In this document: piece by piece, positions 24,931-33,209 of the stretch
Layout of the letters: each line of letters starts with the position of its first letter
Numbering within the stretch: position 1 is the stretch's first letter
NCBI GenBank assembly: GCA_041651175.1
Contig: JBAZJT010000011.1
Span: 23,275-87,274, forward strand
DNA: 64,000 bases
DNA from: Elusimicrobiales bacterium
Lineage (GTDB): Bacteria; Elusimicrobiota; Elusimicrobia; Elusimicrobiales; Elusimicrobiaceae
Reading direction: 5' to 3'
Program-made: the position numbers and the translations under genes
Notes under the pieces: model-generated
Told to the model about the DNA's origin: nothing
Databases searched by the model: none
What the model saw: only the letters and a program-made list of their open reading frames with translations

Positions 24931-25491
24931 ATGATATATACCAACGATTTCAGGGAAGGGCTTATCTTTGAGAACGAGAACGGGCAGATTGTGGAAATTC
25001 TTGAATACCAGCATCACCGCAAATCCCAGGCGCGGGCGGTGGTGCGCGTGAAGCTGCGCAATCTGGACACCGGCTCGGTCATTGAAACCAGCTACAGGCC
25101 GGAAGACAAATTCAAGGACGTAACCGTGGAAAAACGCCCAAAAACCTACATGTACACGCAAAACGGCATGGCGGCGTTCATGGACACCGAAAACTACGAC
25201 CAGACCGAGCTTCCCCTTGAGAAACTGGGCGGTATGGACAAATTTCTGGCCGAGAACATGGAAGTGGAAGGGCTCTACATCAACGACAAATTCTACAACA
25301 TCATCCTGCCCGCGAAGGTGGAGCTGAAGGTGGCCTCCACCGTGCCGGGGGTAAAAGGCGACTCGGTTTCCAACATGACCAAGCCCGCCACTCTGGAAAA
25401 CGGCATGGAAGTGAAGGTGCCGCTTTTTGTCAACGACGGCGACACCATCCGCGTGGACACCCGCACCAGCCAGTACATGGACCGCGTCTAA
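24931..25491 (+). CDS. efp: Elongation factor P
   Basis: Translation factor that helps ribosomes form peptide bonds at polyproline stretches. The length of 186 residues and three-domain layout are standard, with the KOW-like domain I, an OB fold and the C-terminal motif VPLFVNDGDTIRVDTRT. The tip loop of domain I reads HHRKSQ with K31, aligned with the modified Lys34 of E. coli (PGKGQ), so the usual Pro-Gly and Gly are replaced. Whether K31 is modified cannot be read; no modification gene is adjacent. AGGAGA precedes the ATG and a TAGAAT -10 lies about 30 bp upstream. Several local proteins are proline-rich. Confidence 0.95.
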   Translation: MIYTNDFREGLIFENENGQIVEILEYQHHRKSQARAVVRVKLRNLDTGSVIETSYRPEDKFKDVTVEKRPKTYMYTQNGMAAFMDTENYDQTELPLEKLGGMDKFLAENMEVEGLYINDKFYNIILPAKVELKVASTVPGVKGDSVSNMTKPATLENGMEVKVPLFVNDGDTIRVDTRTSQYMDRV

Positions 25492-25526
25492 CCGAAACGG
25501 CGGCCCGGAAAGTCGAGGCCCGCATT

Positions 25527-26219
25527 ATGATTGAAGCCGTAATTTTCGACATAGACAACACGGTGATGGATTTCATGCGCATGAAGCGCGCGGCTGTGGA
25601 CGCCGCCGCCGACGCGATGATAGACTCCGGCCTGAAAACCCCCAAAGCCGCGCTGGTGGATAAAATTTTCAGCGTCTACTGGCGCGAAGGAATTGAGGAC
25701 CAGAATATTTTTGACAAGGTGCTGTCCGGGGAAATGGGCCAGGTTGACTATAAAATCCTTTCCGCCGGCATTGTAGGCTACCGCCGTGCAAAAGACGCCG
25801 CAACCACCTTATACCCGCATGTCGGCATCACAATGACGGAGCTTATAAAAATGGGCGTGCGGCTGGGCGTGGTTTCCGACGCGCCGCGGCTGCCGGTGTG
25901 GCTGCGCATAACCACGCTGGGGCTGCAGCACTATTTTGACCATGTGGTAACCTACGACGACACGGGCGAGCGAAAACCCTCCCCCAAGCCGTTCATGCGC
26001 GCGCTGGATTTTCTGAAAGTTGCGCCCGAAAAAAGCCTGATGATAGGCGACTGGGCCGAGCGCGACATCGCCGGCGCCAAAAAGCTGGGCATGAAAACCG
26101 TCTGGGCCAGATACGGCAACCAGTTTGACAATGTCCGCTCAGGCGCGGATTACGAAATTGACGATGTCTACGAGCTTGTTGACATAGTGCGCAAGCTGAA
26201 CACGCCATGCAACTGCTGA
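25527..26219 (+). CDS. HAD-family hydrolase
   Basis: A 230-residue phosphatase-like protein. Motif I is FDIDNT (residues 8-13), with nucleophile Asp and acid Asp two positions later. Motif II is VVSDA, motif III is RKPSPKPF with the lysine, and motif IV is IGDWAERD. The helical cap sits between motifs I and II (subfamily IA, phosphoglycolate-phosphatase-like). Substrate is unknown. The C-terminus (NTPCNC) overlaps the start of the next gene by 13 bp. Confidence 0.88.
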   Translation: MIEAVIFDIDNTVMDFMRMKRAAVDAAADAMIDSGLKTPKAALVDKIFSVYWREGIEDQNIFDKVLSGEMGQVDYKILSAGIVGYRRAKDAATTLYPHVGITMTELIKMGVRLGVVSDAPRLPVWLRITTLGLQHYFDHVVTYDDTGERKPSPKPFMRALDFLKVAPEKSLMIGDWAERDIAGAKKLGMKTVWARYGNQFDNVRSGADYEIDDVYELVDIVRKLNTPCNC

Positions 26220-26740
26220 CGCTGCTGCTGGCCTGCGGCTGCGCCCGCGCGCTGGAAATAACCGCAGCGGACAGGGCGGGCGGATTTATACAGCTTTCCG
26301 GCGGTATAGAGATAACCGGCGTCCGGTTTTCCACGGACGCCTTCGGCGGGGCGGTTGCGCTTGCGCTGGACAATTCGCGGGACGGGCGGACATTCGCCAA
26401 CATCAGAATTATGAATAAAAACCTGTACGGCAAATTGATGGCGGCAAACGCCGCCCAGCAGGCAGGAAAGACGGACATAGACGTCAAAGTCCTCTCCGCC
26501 AGAAAGCTGGCATCGCCGTCGCGGATAGCAAACGTAGACATCGCCTTTGACGGCGAGCTTGCGGCAACCTTCGGCCTGCTCAAAACGCGGGGCAAAAGCG
26601 GCACAGCCTATAAAATGCTCTCGCCCGCGAGTTTCAAATTCAAATCCGGCGCGCTGCGCAAGCGGGTGCGCGAACTGGTGATACAGGCGGGCATGAAAGC
26701 CGCCGGGGAAACCGCGCCGGGAAAGGCAGGCGTCAAATGA
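26207..26740 (+). CDS. Small exported protein of unknown function
   Basis: A 177-residue protein with a short signal sequence (MQLLTLLLACGCARA), overlapping the HAD gene by 13 bp and the DUF192 gene by 4 bp. The body has a strand-rich part (GIEITGVRFSTDAFGG, then FANIRIMNKNLYG) and a basic helical end. The order and some positions faintly recall SpoVG, but that protein is cytoplasmic and the match is too weak to name. Treat as hypothetical. Tight overlap on both sides supports it being real. Confidence 0.65.
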   Translation: MQLLTLLLACGCARALEITAADRAGGFIQLSGGIEITGVRFSTDAFGGAVALALDNSRDGRTFANIRIMNKNLYGKLMAANAAQQAGKTDIDVKVLSARKLASPSRIANVDIAFDGELAATFGLLKTRGKSGTAYKMLSPASFKFKSGALRKRVRELVIQAGMKAAGETAPGKAGVK

Positions 26741-27075
26741 AATTAATAAACACAACGCGCGGCTGCGCGCTGGCGGAAAACGTGGAAACCGCCGGCACTT
26801 TTTTCAAAAGGCTTGTCGGCCTCATGGGCCGCAGGGCCCTGCCGGAGGGCAGCGCGCTTTACCTGTCGCCCTGCAATCAGATACACACCTTTTTCATGCG
26901 TTTTGCCATAGACGCGGCTTTTGTGGACGAGGGGGGGAAAATACTGCACATCGCCGAGAATCTCAAACCCTGGCGGATTTCCCCCTGGATAAACGAAGCG
27001 CGCGGCACTTACGAATTCCCGGCGGGCGCGCTGGCCGGCAAAGCCGATACGGGCGACATTTTGTCGGTGCAATAA
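26737..27075 (+). CDS. DUF192 family protein
   Basis: A 112-residue protein beginning four bases inside the previous gene (ATGA). Family features are FFKRLVGLMGR near the start, LYLSPCNQIHTFFMRFAIDAAFVD in the middle (conserved IHTxxM) and PAGALAGKADTGDIL at the end. The function of DUF192 is not settled; many members are exported, but this one lacks a signal peptide. It ends the rightward run of genes before the convergent M3 peptidase. Confidence 0.85.
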   Translation: MKLINTTRGCALAENVETAGTFFKRLVGLMGRRALPEGSALYLSPCNQIHTFFMRFAIDAAFVDEGGKILHIAENLKPWRISPWINEARGTYEFPAGALAGKADTGDILSVQ

Positions 27076-27198
27076 TACAAACAACCGCAGCATTCCCTCA
27101 TAGTCTGTTCCCCGCGCTTGGCGGCGGGGGCGTGGCGGCATATGGCAATGGCATTGCGCCGCCCATATTCCCACCGCCAATCGCGGCACAACAGCGAT

Positions 27199-29328
27199 TT
27201 ATCGCCCGGACAAGACCAGGCCGCGGTATTCAAGCAGCGGCTGCGTCTCCGGAGGGCCGCCGTAGAACTTCCTGAAAAGCTCGTCTGGCTCCGCCGTGCG
27301 CCCGCGCGAAAGAATTCCGGCGCGGAACAAATCCCCGTTGGCGCGGCTTATGCCGCCATGCGAATAGAACCATTTGCCGGTGTCGCGCGCCAGCACCTCG
27401 CTCCAGATATAGGCATAATAGGCCGCCTGATACCCGCCGCTGAAAGCATGCGCGAAATACTGCGTGTGATAGCGCGGCGGCACGGGACCGTAATCCATGC
27501 CGGCTTTTTCAAGGGCGGCGCGCTCGAAATCCAAAACGCCGGAAGCCGGCGGAACCTGCGAGGCGGGTATCTGATGCCAGGCCTGGTCAACAATCGCCGC
27601 AGCCACGTATTCGGCGGTATCATAGCCCTGTCCGCAGGTCAGCGAAGACAGCAGCTTGTCCAGCAGGGCCTTCGGCATGGGCTGGCCGGTGCGGTAATCT
27701 TTTGCGAAATTTGCCAGCACACGGGTGTCGCGGGTCCAGGTTTCGTTGAATTGGGACGGATACTCCACGAAATCCGGCGGCACAACCGTGCCGGAAAGCA
27801 GCGGATATTTCACATTGGACAACAGCCCGTGCAGCGCATGGCCGAATTCGTGGAACATGGTTACCACTTCGTCAAAGGTCATAAGCGCCGGCTGGCCCGC
27901 TGGAGGCTTGGGGATATTGAGGTTATTTATAACCACCGGCTTCCGGTCCAGCAGGCCGGACTGGTCCACCAGATTTTCCATCCACGCGCCGCCCCTTTTG
28001 TTTTCGCGCTGGAAATCGTCGCGCAGGAAAAGGCCTATGGTTGAGCCGTCCGCATCAAAGACCTCAAAGACGCGCACCTCCGGGCGGTAAACCGGCAGGT
28101 CCGCGCGCTCCTTAAACGAAAGCCCGTAGAGTTCATGCGCGGCGAAAAACACGCCGTCCCGCAGCACGCGGTCCAACTCAAAGTAGGGCTTTATCTCTTC
28201 TTCGGTGAAATCGTAGCGGGCCTTGCGCGCCTGCTGGGCGTAAAACGCCCAGTCCCAGGGCTGAACGGCAAAAGGCTTTTCCCCTGCGTCTTTGGCCTGC
28301 CGGTCAATAAGACTTTGTATGTCCGCCGCCTCGCCTTTGGCCTTGGCAAGCGAGGCGCGGGCCAGCATTGCCAGCATTTCGTTGACGGCGCGCGGGGTTT
28401 TGGCGCTTTCATCCTCCAGCGAATAGCTGGCGTAATCGGGGTAGCCCAGCAGCGCGGCCTGCCGCGCGCGCAGCGCGGCTATCAGGGAAACCAGCGCCGT
28501 ATTGTCGGTATCGCCGCCGTCCGCGCGGGAGACGGAGGCGCGGTAAATCCGCTCGCGCAGCGCGCGGTTTTTAAGCTGCTCCAGCGCGGGCTGCACGGTG
28601 GTGTTTTGCAGCGCGATAACCCATTTTCCGGCAAGGCCGCGCTCTTTGGCGGCCTCCGCCGCCGCGCCTTTCTGCTGTTCGGAGAAGCCGTCCAGCTCCG
28701 CGATATTGTCAACAACCACGGCATTGCTTTTGGCCGCTTTAAGCAAATTCTGGCCGAATTTGGTGCTAAACAAGGAGAGTTTTTTGTTTATCTCCTTCAG
28801 TTCCGCCTTGCCGGATTCGGGGAGTTTGGCGCCGGCGCGCACGAATTGCCTGTAATACCGCTCCAGCAACTGCGCCGATTCGGGGTCCAGTCCCAATTTG
28901 TCCCGCCGCGTATAAAGCTCGTCAATGCGCGCGAACAATGCCGGGTTGAGGCTGATAGCGTCCTGATGCGCGGCCAGCCGGGGCGACACCTCCTCCTCTA
29001 TTTTCTGCATTTCATCGTCGGTATTGGAGGCGTTGAGGTTGAAAAACGCCTTTGACACCCGCGCAAGCAACGCGCCTGAACGCTCCAGCGCGAGTATGGT
29101 ATTGTCAAACGCCGGAGCCTCGCCGCTGCGGGCAATGGCATCCGCCTCGGCAAGCTGTTCGGCCATGCCGCGCTCAAAAGCGGGCCTGAAATCGGAGTTC
29201 TTTATCCTGTCAAACGGCGGCAGATGATACGGCAGCGGGCTTGGCCGGAAGAACGGGTTCTCCGGCGGCGTCTGCGCATTAGCCGACAACGCGCAGGCCG
29301 CAAACAGCGACGTAAACAGGTATCTCAT
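27199..29328 (-). CDS. dcp: M3-family zinc metallopeptidase, peptidyl-dipeptidase Dcp type
   Basis: A 709-residue exported peptidase. A signal peptide (MRYLFTSLFAACALSANA) precedes a long helical N-terminal lobe and the catalytic domain. The zinc site is HEFGH in TMFHEFGHALHGLL near residue 493-497, and the third ligand is expected about 25 residues later. Length and the C-terminal FSGGYQAAYYAYIWSEVLA block match Dcp/oligopeptidase A, which remove dipeptides or cleave short peptides. The signal peptide places it outside the cytoplasm. It is 21 bp downstream of the MEMO-AMMECR1 gene. Confidence 0.9.
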   Translation of the reverse strand: MRYLFTSLFAACALSANAQTPPENPFFRPSPLPYHLPPFDRIKNSDFRPAFERGMAEQLAEADAIARSGEAPAFDNTILALERSGALLARVSKAFFNLNASNTDDEMQKIEEEVSPRLAAHQDAISLNPALFARIDELYTRRDKLGLDPESAQLLERYYRQFVRAGAKLPESGKAELKEINKKLSLFSTKFGQNLLKAAKSNAVVVDNIAELDGFSEQQKGAAAEAAKERGLAGKWVIALQNTTVQPALEQLKNRALRERIYRASVSRADGGDTDNTALVSLIAALRARQAALLGYPDYASYSLEDESAKTPRAVNEMLAMLARASLAKAKGEAADIQSLIDRQAKDAGEKPFAVQPWDWAFYAQQARKARYDFTEEEIKPYFELDRVLRDGVFFAAHELYGLSFKERADLPVYRPEVRVFEVFDADGSTIGLFLRDDFQRENKRGGAWMENLVDQSGLLDRKPVVINNLNIPKPPAGQPALMTFDEVVTMFHEFGHALHGLLSNVKYPLLSGTVVPPDFVEYPSQFNETWTRDTRVLANFAKDYRTGQPMPKALLDKLLSSLTCGQGYDTAEYVAAAIVDQAWHQIPASQVPPASGVLDFERAALEKAGMDYGPVPPRYHTQYFAHAFSGGYQAAYYAYIWSEVLARDTGKWFYSHGGISRANGDLFRAGILSRGRTAEPDELFRKFYGGPPETQPLLEYRGLVLSGR

Positions 29329-29349
29329 AATTTTGCCTCCGTATACTGC

Positions 29350-30786
29350 CTATTTTACCAAAGATTGCTCCGCCATCACCGCTGCGGTGTAGACATAGAG
29401 TTCCGCGCCCGAATCCTTCCAGGCGCCGGGAGCAAGGCCCGCCTTCTCACCGCAGAGGGAATTCATAAACTCCTCCCGCGAGCGGAAATGCTCCCACACC
29501 TGCGGCAGATAAGTCCCGCCGCGCGCGCCTTTGCGGATAAGCACGCCGTGTTTGCCGGGGATTATTTCTTCCGCGCTTTTGACGCGCTTCATCGGCGAGA
29601 GCACCGATATTTCAATATCCACGGCAGCCAATTCGTCGCGGGACAGGCCCGGAAACCGCGGGTCCGAAAACGCGCTTTGCTTTGCCATTTGCGCCACGCA
29701 ATCCGCCAGCGTCTGGCGGGCCTCAAGGCTGCCTATGCAGCCGCGCAGTTCGCCGCGCTTGTGCAGCGTCACAAAAGCCGCCGCCGGCGCATTGAAGGCC
29801 GGATGCGCGGAGAGTTCCGGCGGGGGGGGTATTGTTTTGTCAAAAGCGCGGGCTATGCTCTGCCGGGCAAGGGCAAGCAGGTCTTTGCGTTCCGCCTCCG
29901 AAAGCGGGAAAAGTTCCGCGCCCCCGTCCGCCGCGCAGAACACCCCCGCGCCGTAGCCTACAGTGCTTTGCGCGTCCGCGCCTTTAACGTCGCCGGAGTT
30001 GTCATAGCGCAGCAGCCGGAAATCGCCAGCGCCAAGCTCCATGGCGGCGCGCGCGCCGGCGCGCGCGGCGGCCTCGCCGCAACAGGCGGTGTCATAGCCC
30101 TCAAGCCGCTTTTCCATAAGCAGCCGCGCCGCAAGCCCGAAATACTCTGGCCCCGCACCCCGCGCGGCAACCCCCAGCGAAAACATCAGCGAATTATCCG
30201 CCAGCCGCGCAACCTCCGCCGGAGGATAATGCGACAGGTCCGCCGAAATCACCAGCAGCGCCTTGCTGCCTTTCAGCGCGGCGGCCAGCGCGCGGCCCAG
30301 TTTTTCAAGAATTTCGCCGTCGCCGGTATTAAGCAGCAGCGGCAGCATTTTACGCGCTTTCCCGCCCAGGCATTGCAGGAAGGGAAGCTGAACCTCTATG
30401 GAATGCTCGCCGTCATGCGCTTTGGGCAGAACCTCAAACAAGGGAGACAGTTCCGCCAGCCGGCGATGCAGCCCGCCGTCAATTTCCACACGCCCCAGCG
30501 GAGTTTCAAAGGCGCCCTCGCCCCACAGCGCGGCGCCGCGTATATCGGCGCGATGCCCGGTTCCCAGGATGACTGCCGTTTCAAAATCCAGATTTTTCAC
30601 CGCAGCCCATGCCGCGCCCGCCGCCGCGCCGGAATAGACATAGCCCGCGTGGGGGGACAGTATCGCCTTCACGCCGGGGGAATCCTCTCCGCCGGAGATA
30701 AAGGATTTCACCGCGGCCTCAAGCTCGCGCGGGCGCGCAGGGTAGAAACTCCCCGCTGCGGCGGGCGGCCTTGTCATGGATTTCAT
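29350..30786 (-). CDS. MEMO1-AMMECR1 fusion (AmmeMemoRadiSam proteins B and A)
   Basis: A 478-residue cytoplasmic protein. Residues about 1-275 form a MEMO domain: AGSFYP at the start, then SPHAGYVYSG, GTGHR, HDGEHSIEVQLPF and SADLSHY, which carry its conserved histidines. Residues about 295-478 form an AMMECR1 domain with LRGCIGSLEA and DIEISVLSP. These two are partners of a radical-SAM protein in the AmmeMemoRadiSam system, whose function is unsettled; the radical-SAM partner is not in this window. The ATG at 30786 is chosen because GGAGGGG precedes it; 30801 would lack a site. Confidence 0.92.
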   Translation of the reverse strand: MKSMTRPPAAAGSFYPARPRELEAAVKSFISGGEDSPGVKAILSPHAGYVYSGAAAGAAWAAVKNLDFETAVILGTGHRADIRGAALWGEGAFETPLGRVEIDGGLHRRLAELSPLFEVLPKAHDGEHSIEVQLPFLQCLGGKARKMLPLLLNTGDGEILEKLGRALAAALKGSKALLVISADLSHYPPAEVARLADNSLMFSLGVAARGAGPEYFGLAARLLMEKRLEGYDTACCGEAAARAGARAAMELGAGDFRLLRYDNSGDVKGADAQSTVGYGAGVFCAADGGAELFPLSEAERKDLLALARQSIARAFDKTIPPPPELSAHPAFNAPAAAFVTLHKRGELRGCIGSLEARQTLADCVAQMAKQSAFSDPRFPGLSRDELAAVDIEISVLSPMKRVKSAEEIIPGKHGVLIRKGARGGTYLPQVWEHFRSREEFMNSLCGEKAGLAPGAWKDSGAELYVYTAAVMAEQSLVK

Positions 30787-30809
30787 AACCCCTCCAAACA
30801 AAAAACGAT

Positions 30810-30838
30810 TTGCCCGAAAGCCGGTTAAATTCTAGAAT
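30810..30838 (+). promoter_or_regulatory. Promoter of tRNA-His
   Basis: TTGCCC (30810-30815), a 17-bp spacer and TAGAAT (30833-30838), ending nine bases before the tRNA. Good spacing and position. Confidence 0.65.
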
Positions 30839-30846
30839 ATATTCAC

Positions 30847-30920
30847 GGTGGTTGTAGCTCAACGGTTAGAGCGCCTGGCTGTGGCCCAGGAGGCTGCGGG
30901 TTCGAGTCCCGTCAGCCACC
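30847..30920 (+). tRNA. tRNA-His (GTG)
   Basis: A complete cloverleaf can be drawn. The acceptor stem is GTGGTTG/CAGCCAC, extended by the histidine-specific G-1 (30847) paired with C73 (30920). The D arm is GCTC/GAGC, the anticodon stem is CCTGG/CCAGG around loop CTGTGGC (anticodon GTG), and the T loop is TTCGAGT. CCA is not encoded. Confidence 0.95.
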
Positions 30921-31086
30921 CGTACTAAACCGCTTGCCCCCCAAAAAAAACATAACCTTGCCCTGCCGCTTTGCGCTGGCAGACTCCGTCAGACAGCTAA
31001 ATCCGGCGGCGGAAATTCCATGCGGGCGCGACGAAACATGAGGGGGGCTTGACAGCGGCGTAAACTAATACTAAAATAGTCTTAGT
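30921..31086. promoter_or_regulatory. Promoter and Rrf2-type operator upstream of rrf2-hcp
   Basis: TTGACA (31049-31054), a 17-bp spacer and TAAAAT (31072-31077) form a near-consensus promoter. A perfect inverted repeat ATACTAA/TTAGTAT (31068-31074 and 31082-31088, 7-bp centre) overlaps the -10 and the ATG at 31087. The expected transcript start is within three bases of the ATG, so the mRNA would be leaderless. The remaining 120 bp after tRNA-His shows nothing notable. Confidence 0.75.
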
Positions 31087-31506
31087 ATGGCGCTGCTAAG
31101 CAGGGAAACCGATTATGCCGTGCGCGCGCTGGCCGTGCTGGCCGGGGCGGGGGAGGGGAAGCATGTATCCTCGTCCGAAATTTCGCGCGTGCAGCGCATA
31201 CCGCTGTCTTTCCTGCGGCGCATTCTGGGCGGGCTTTTGCGCGCGGGCCTTATAGAAGCGCGCGAGGGCAGAAACGGCGGCGTCCGGCTGGCCCGCAAGC
31301 CGGAAACCATATCCATAGCCTCGGTGATGGAGATTTTTCAGGGGCCGGTTTCGCTTTCGCGCTGCATATTCCGGCGCAGGCTTTGCCGCAACGGCGGAAC
31401 CTGCGTCCTGAGGCGGGAAATAGCGGATATAGAATCCTACGCGGCGCGGAAGCTGGCGGGACTGACTGTCGCTGATTTGCTGAGGATACAAAGGAGAAAA
31501 TCATGA
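31087..31506 (+). CDS. Rrf2-family Fe-S transcription regulator (NsrR/IscR-like)
   Basis: A 139-residue winged-helix regulator. The HTH is at about residues 28-50 (VSSSEISRVQRIPLSFLRRI) and the wing at GRNGGVRLAR. Three cysteines at 93, 100 and 106 (C-x6-C-x5-C) fit the cluster-binding triad of IscR/NsrR-type proteins. The palindrome across its own promoter and start codon points to autorepression. It overlaps hcp by four bases, and NsrR or HcpR-type regulators control hcp elsewhere, so nitrosative or redox sensing is likely. Subfamily is inferred. Confidence 0.9.
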   Translation: MALLSRETDYAVRALAVLAGAGEGKHVSSSEISRVQRIPLSFLRRILGGLLRAGLIEAREGRNGGVRLARKPETISIASVMEIFQGPVSLSRCIFRRRLCRNGGTCVLRREIADIESYAARKLAGLTVADLLRIQRRKS

Positions 31507-33161
31507 CGATGTACTGCAGACAGTGCGAACAGACACAGGGCGGCAAAAACTGCCTTAATCAGGGCGTATGCGGCAAAACGGCGGAAACCGCCGCCATGCA
31601 GGACATGCTGGTTTACGCGCTTAAAGGGCTTGGCTTCTGGGGCCATCAGGCGCGCAAGCTGGGAATCGCGGACGAACAGGCCGACAGGCTGGTTATGGAA
31701 GGCCTGTTCACCACCGTTACAAACGTAAACTTCGCGCCGGAGACTATCGCGCCGCTTATCGGGAAAGCCGCCGCCGCGCGCGAGCGGCTGCGCGGCAAGG
31801 TCATGGCGGCAAGGCCTTTTACCGGCACAATTCCGGCGGCGGCGGAAATAATTCCGGCGCAAACCGTCGCAGAGCTGCTGAAGCAGTCCGGCCAGGCCGC
31901 GCTGCCCGCGGACAGCGCAAACGAGGACATACGCTCACTGCGCGAAATTCTGCTTTACGGCCTCAAGGGAATGGCCGCCTACGCCGACCATGCGGCTGTT
32001 CTGGGCAAAAGCAGCGATGAGGTCAACGCATTCTTCCATGAAGGGCTTGCCGCGCTGACGGACAATTCGCTCTCCGCGCAGGATTATGTGGCCCTTATCA
32101 TGCGTTTCGGCCAGGTCAATCTCAAATGCCTGGAATTGCTGGACGACGCCAACACCGGCGCCTACGGCCATCCGGCTCCGGTCAAAGTGCCGCTGGGCCA
32201 TAAAAAGGGACCGGCGATACTGGTGTCTGGGCATGACTTGCGCGACCTTTATCAGTTGCTGGAGCAGACCAAGGATAAAGGAATCACCGTCTACACGCAT
32301 GGCGAAATGCTGCCGGCCCACGCCTATCCTAAGCTGAAGGCCTTCCCGCATTTCTACGGCCATTACGGCACGGCGTGGCAAAATCAGTACAAGGAGTTTG
32401 ACGCCTTCCCCGGCGCGATACTGATGACAACCAACTGCATACAGCGTCCCGCCAAAAGCTACATGGACCGCATTTTCACGACGGGACTTGTGCAGTGGCC
32501 GGGGGTGGAGCATATCGGCGCGGGCGAAGACGGCGCAAAAGACTTCTCCCCGGTGATAAGAAAAGCGGTTGCCGCCGGAGGGTTCAGCGAGGACGCCGCC
32601 GGTAAAGAAATCACTGTCGGCTTCGGGCGCAACACCCTGCTGGGCGCGGCGGAGACGGTGGTCAAACTGGTCAAGGCCGGCAAAATCCGCCATTTCTTCC
32701 TGATAGGCGGCTGCGACGGCGCGAAACCGGGCCGCAATTATTACACCGAGTTCGCGCAGAAAATTCCCAAGGACTGCCTGATACTGACGCTGGCCTGCGG
32801 CAAATTCCGTTTCAACACGTTGGAATTCGGCGAGCTTGAGGGGCTGCCCCGGCTGCTGGACTGCGGACAGTGCAATGACGCATACACGGCGATAGTGATA
32901 GCCTCCGCGCTGGCGAAGGCGTTCAACTGTTCAGTAAACGAGCTGCCGCTGTCGCTGGTGCTTTCCTGGTACGAGCAGAAGGCGGTGTGCATACTGCTGA
33001 CGCTATTCTCGCTGGGGATCAAAAACATCAGGCTGGGGCCGTCGCTGCCGGCCTTCGTATCCCCGAATGTGCTGAATATACTGGTGGAGAATTTCGCAAT
33101 AAAACCCGTCTCCACGCCGGATAACGACCTGGCGGAAATGCTGGGCGCGATAAAGCGGTAA
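31503..33161 (+). CDS. hcp: Hybrid cluster protein (hydroxylamine reductase / NO-detoxifying)
   Basis: A 552-residue cytoplasmic Fe-S-O cluster enzyme. N-terminal cysteines C5, C8, C17 and C23 (x2, x8, x5 spacing) are the class I arrangement of strict anaerobes carrying [4Fe-4S]. Downstream ligands are in FGRNTLLGAAETVV, GGCDGAKPGRNYY, LACGKFRFN and LDCGQCNDAY. Hcp reduces hydroxylamine in vitro and is linked to NO reduction and protein S-nitrosylation. AAAGGAG precedes the ATG, which overlaps the rrf2 stop. No hcr reductase gene is adjacent; the ferredoxin at 3.4 kb is one possible donor. Confidence 0.96.
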   Translation: MTMYCRQCEQTQGGKNCLNQGVCGKTAETAAMQDMLVYALKGLGFWGHQARKLGIADEQADRLVMEGLFTTVTNVNFAPETIAPLIGKAAAARERLRGKVMAARPFTGTIPAAAEIIPAQTVAELLKQSGQAALPADSANEDIRSLREILLYGLKGMAAYADHAAVLGKSSDEVNAFFHEGLAALTDNSLSAQDYVALIMRFGQVNLKCLELLDDANTGAYGHPAPVKVPLGHKKGPAILVSGHDLRDLYQLLEQTKDKGITVYTHGEMLPAHAYPKLKAFPHFYGHYGTAWQNQYKEFDAFPGAILMTTNCIQRPAKSYMDRIFTTGLVQWPGVEHIGAGEDGAKDFSPVIRKAVAAGGFSEDAAGKEITVGFGRNTLLGAAETVVKLVKAGKIRHFFLIGGCDGAKPGRNYYTEFAQKIPKDCLILTLACGKFRFNTLEFGELEGLPRLLDCGQCNDAYTAIVIASALAKAFNCSVNELPLSLVLSWYEQKAVCILLTLFSLGIKNIRLGPSLPAFVSPNVLNILVENFAIKPVSTPDNDLAEMLGAIKR

Positions 33162-33170
33162 CACTTACGG

Positions 33171-33209
33171 CGCGGCGGGCAAATGTATTTGCCCGCCGCG
33201 TTATTTTTT
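33171..33209 (+). terminator. Rho-independent terminator of rrf2-hcp
   Basis: A 14-bp perfect stem (33171-33184 with 33187-33200) is followed by TTATTTTTTG. It overlaps the last codons and stop of the convergent flippase gene. Confidence 0.9.

Noticed and set aside
26207..26740. SpoVG homologue
   Set aside because: Only scattered positions match and the protein has a signal peptide, unlike SpoVG.
29224..30828. 534-codon frame on the + strand opposite MEMO-AMMECR1
   Set aside because: Basic low-complexity product and full overlap with a well-supported conserved gene on the other strand.
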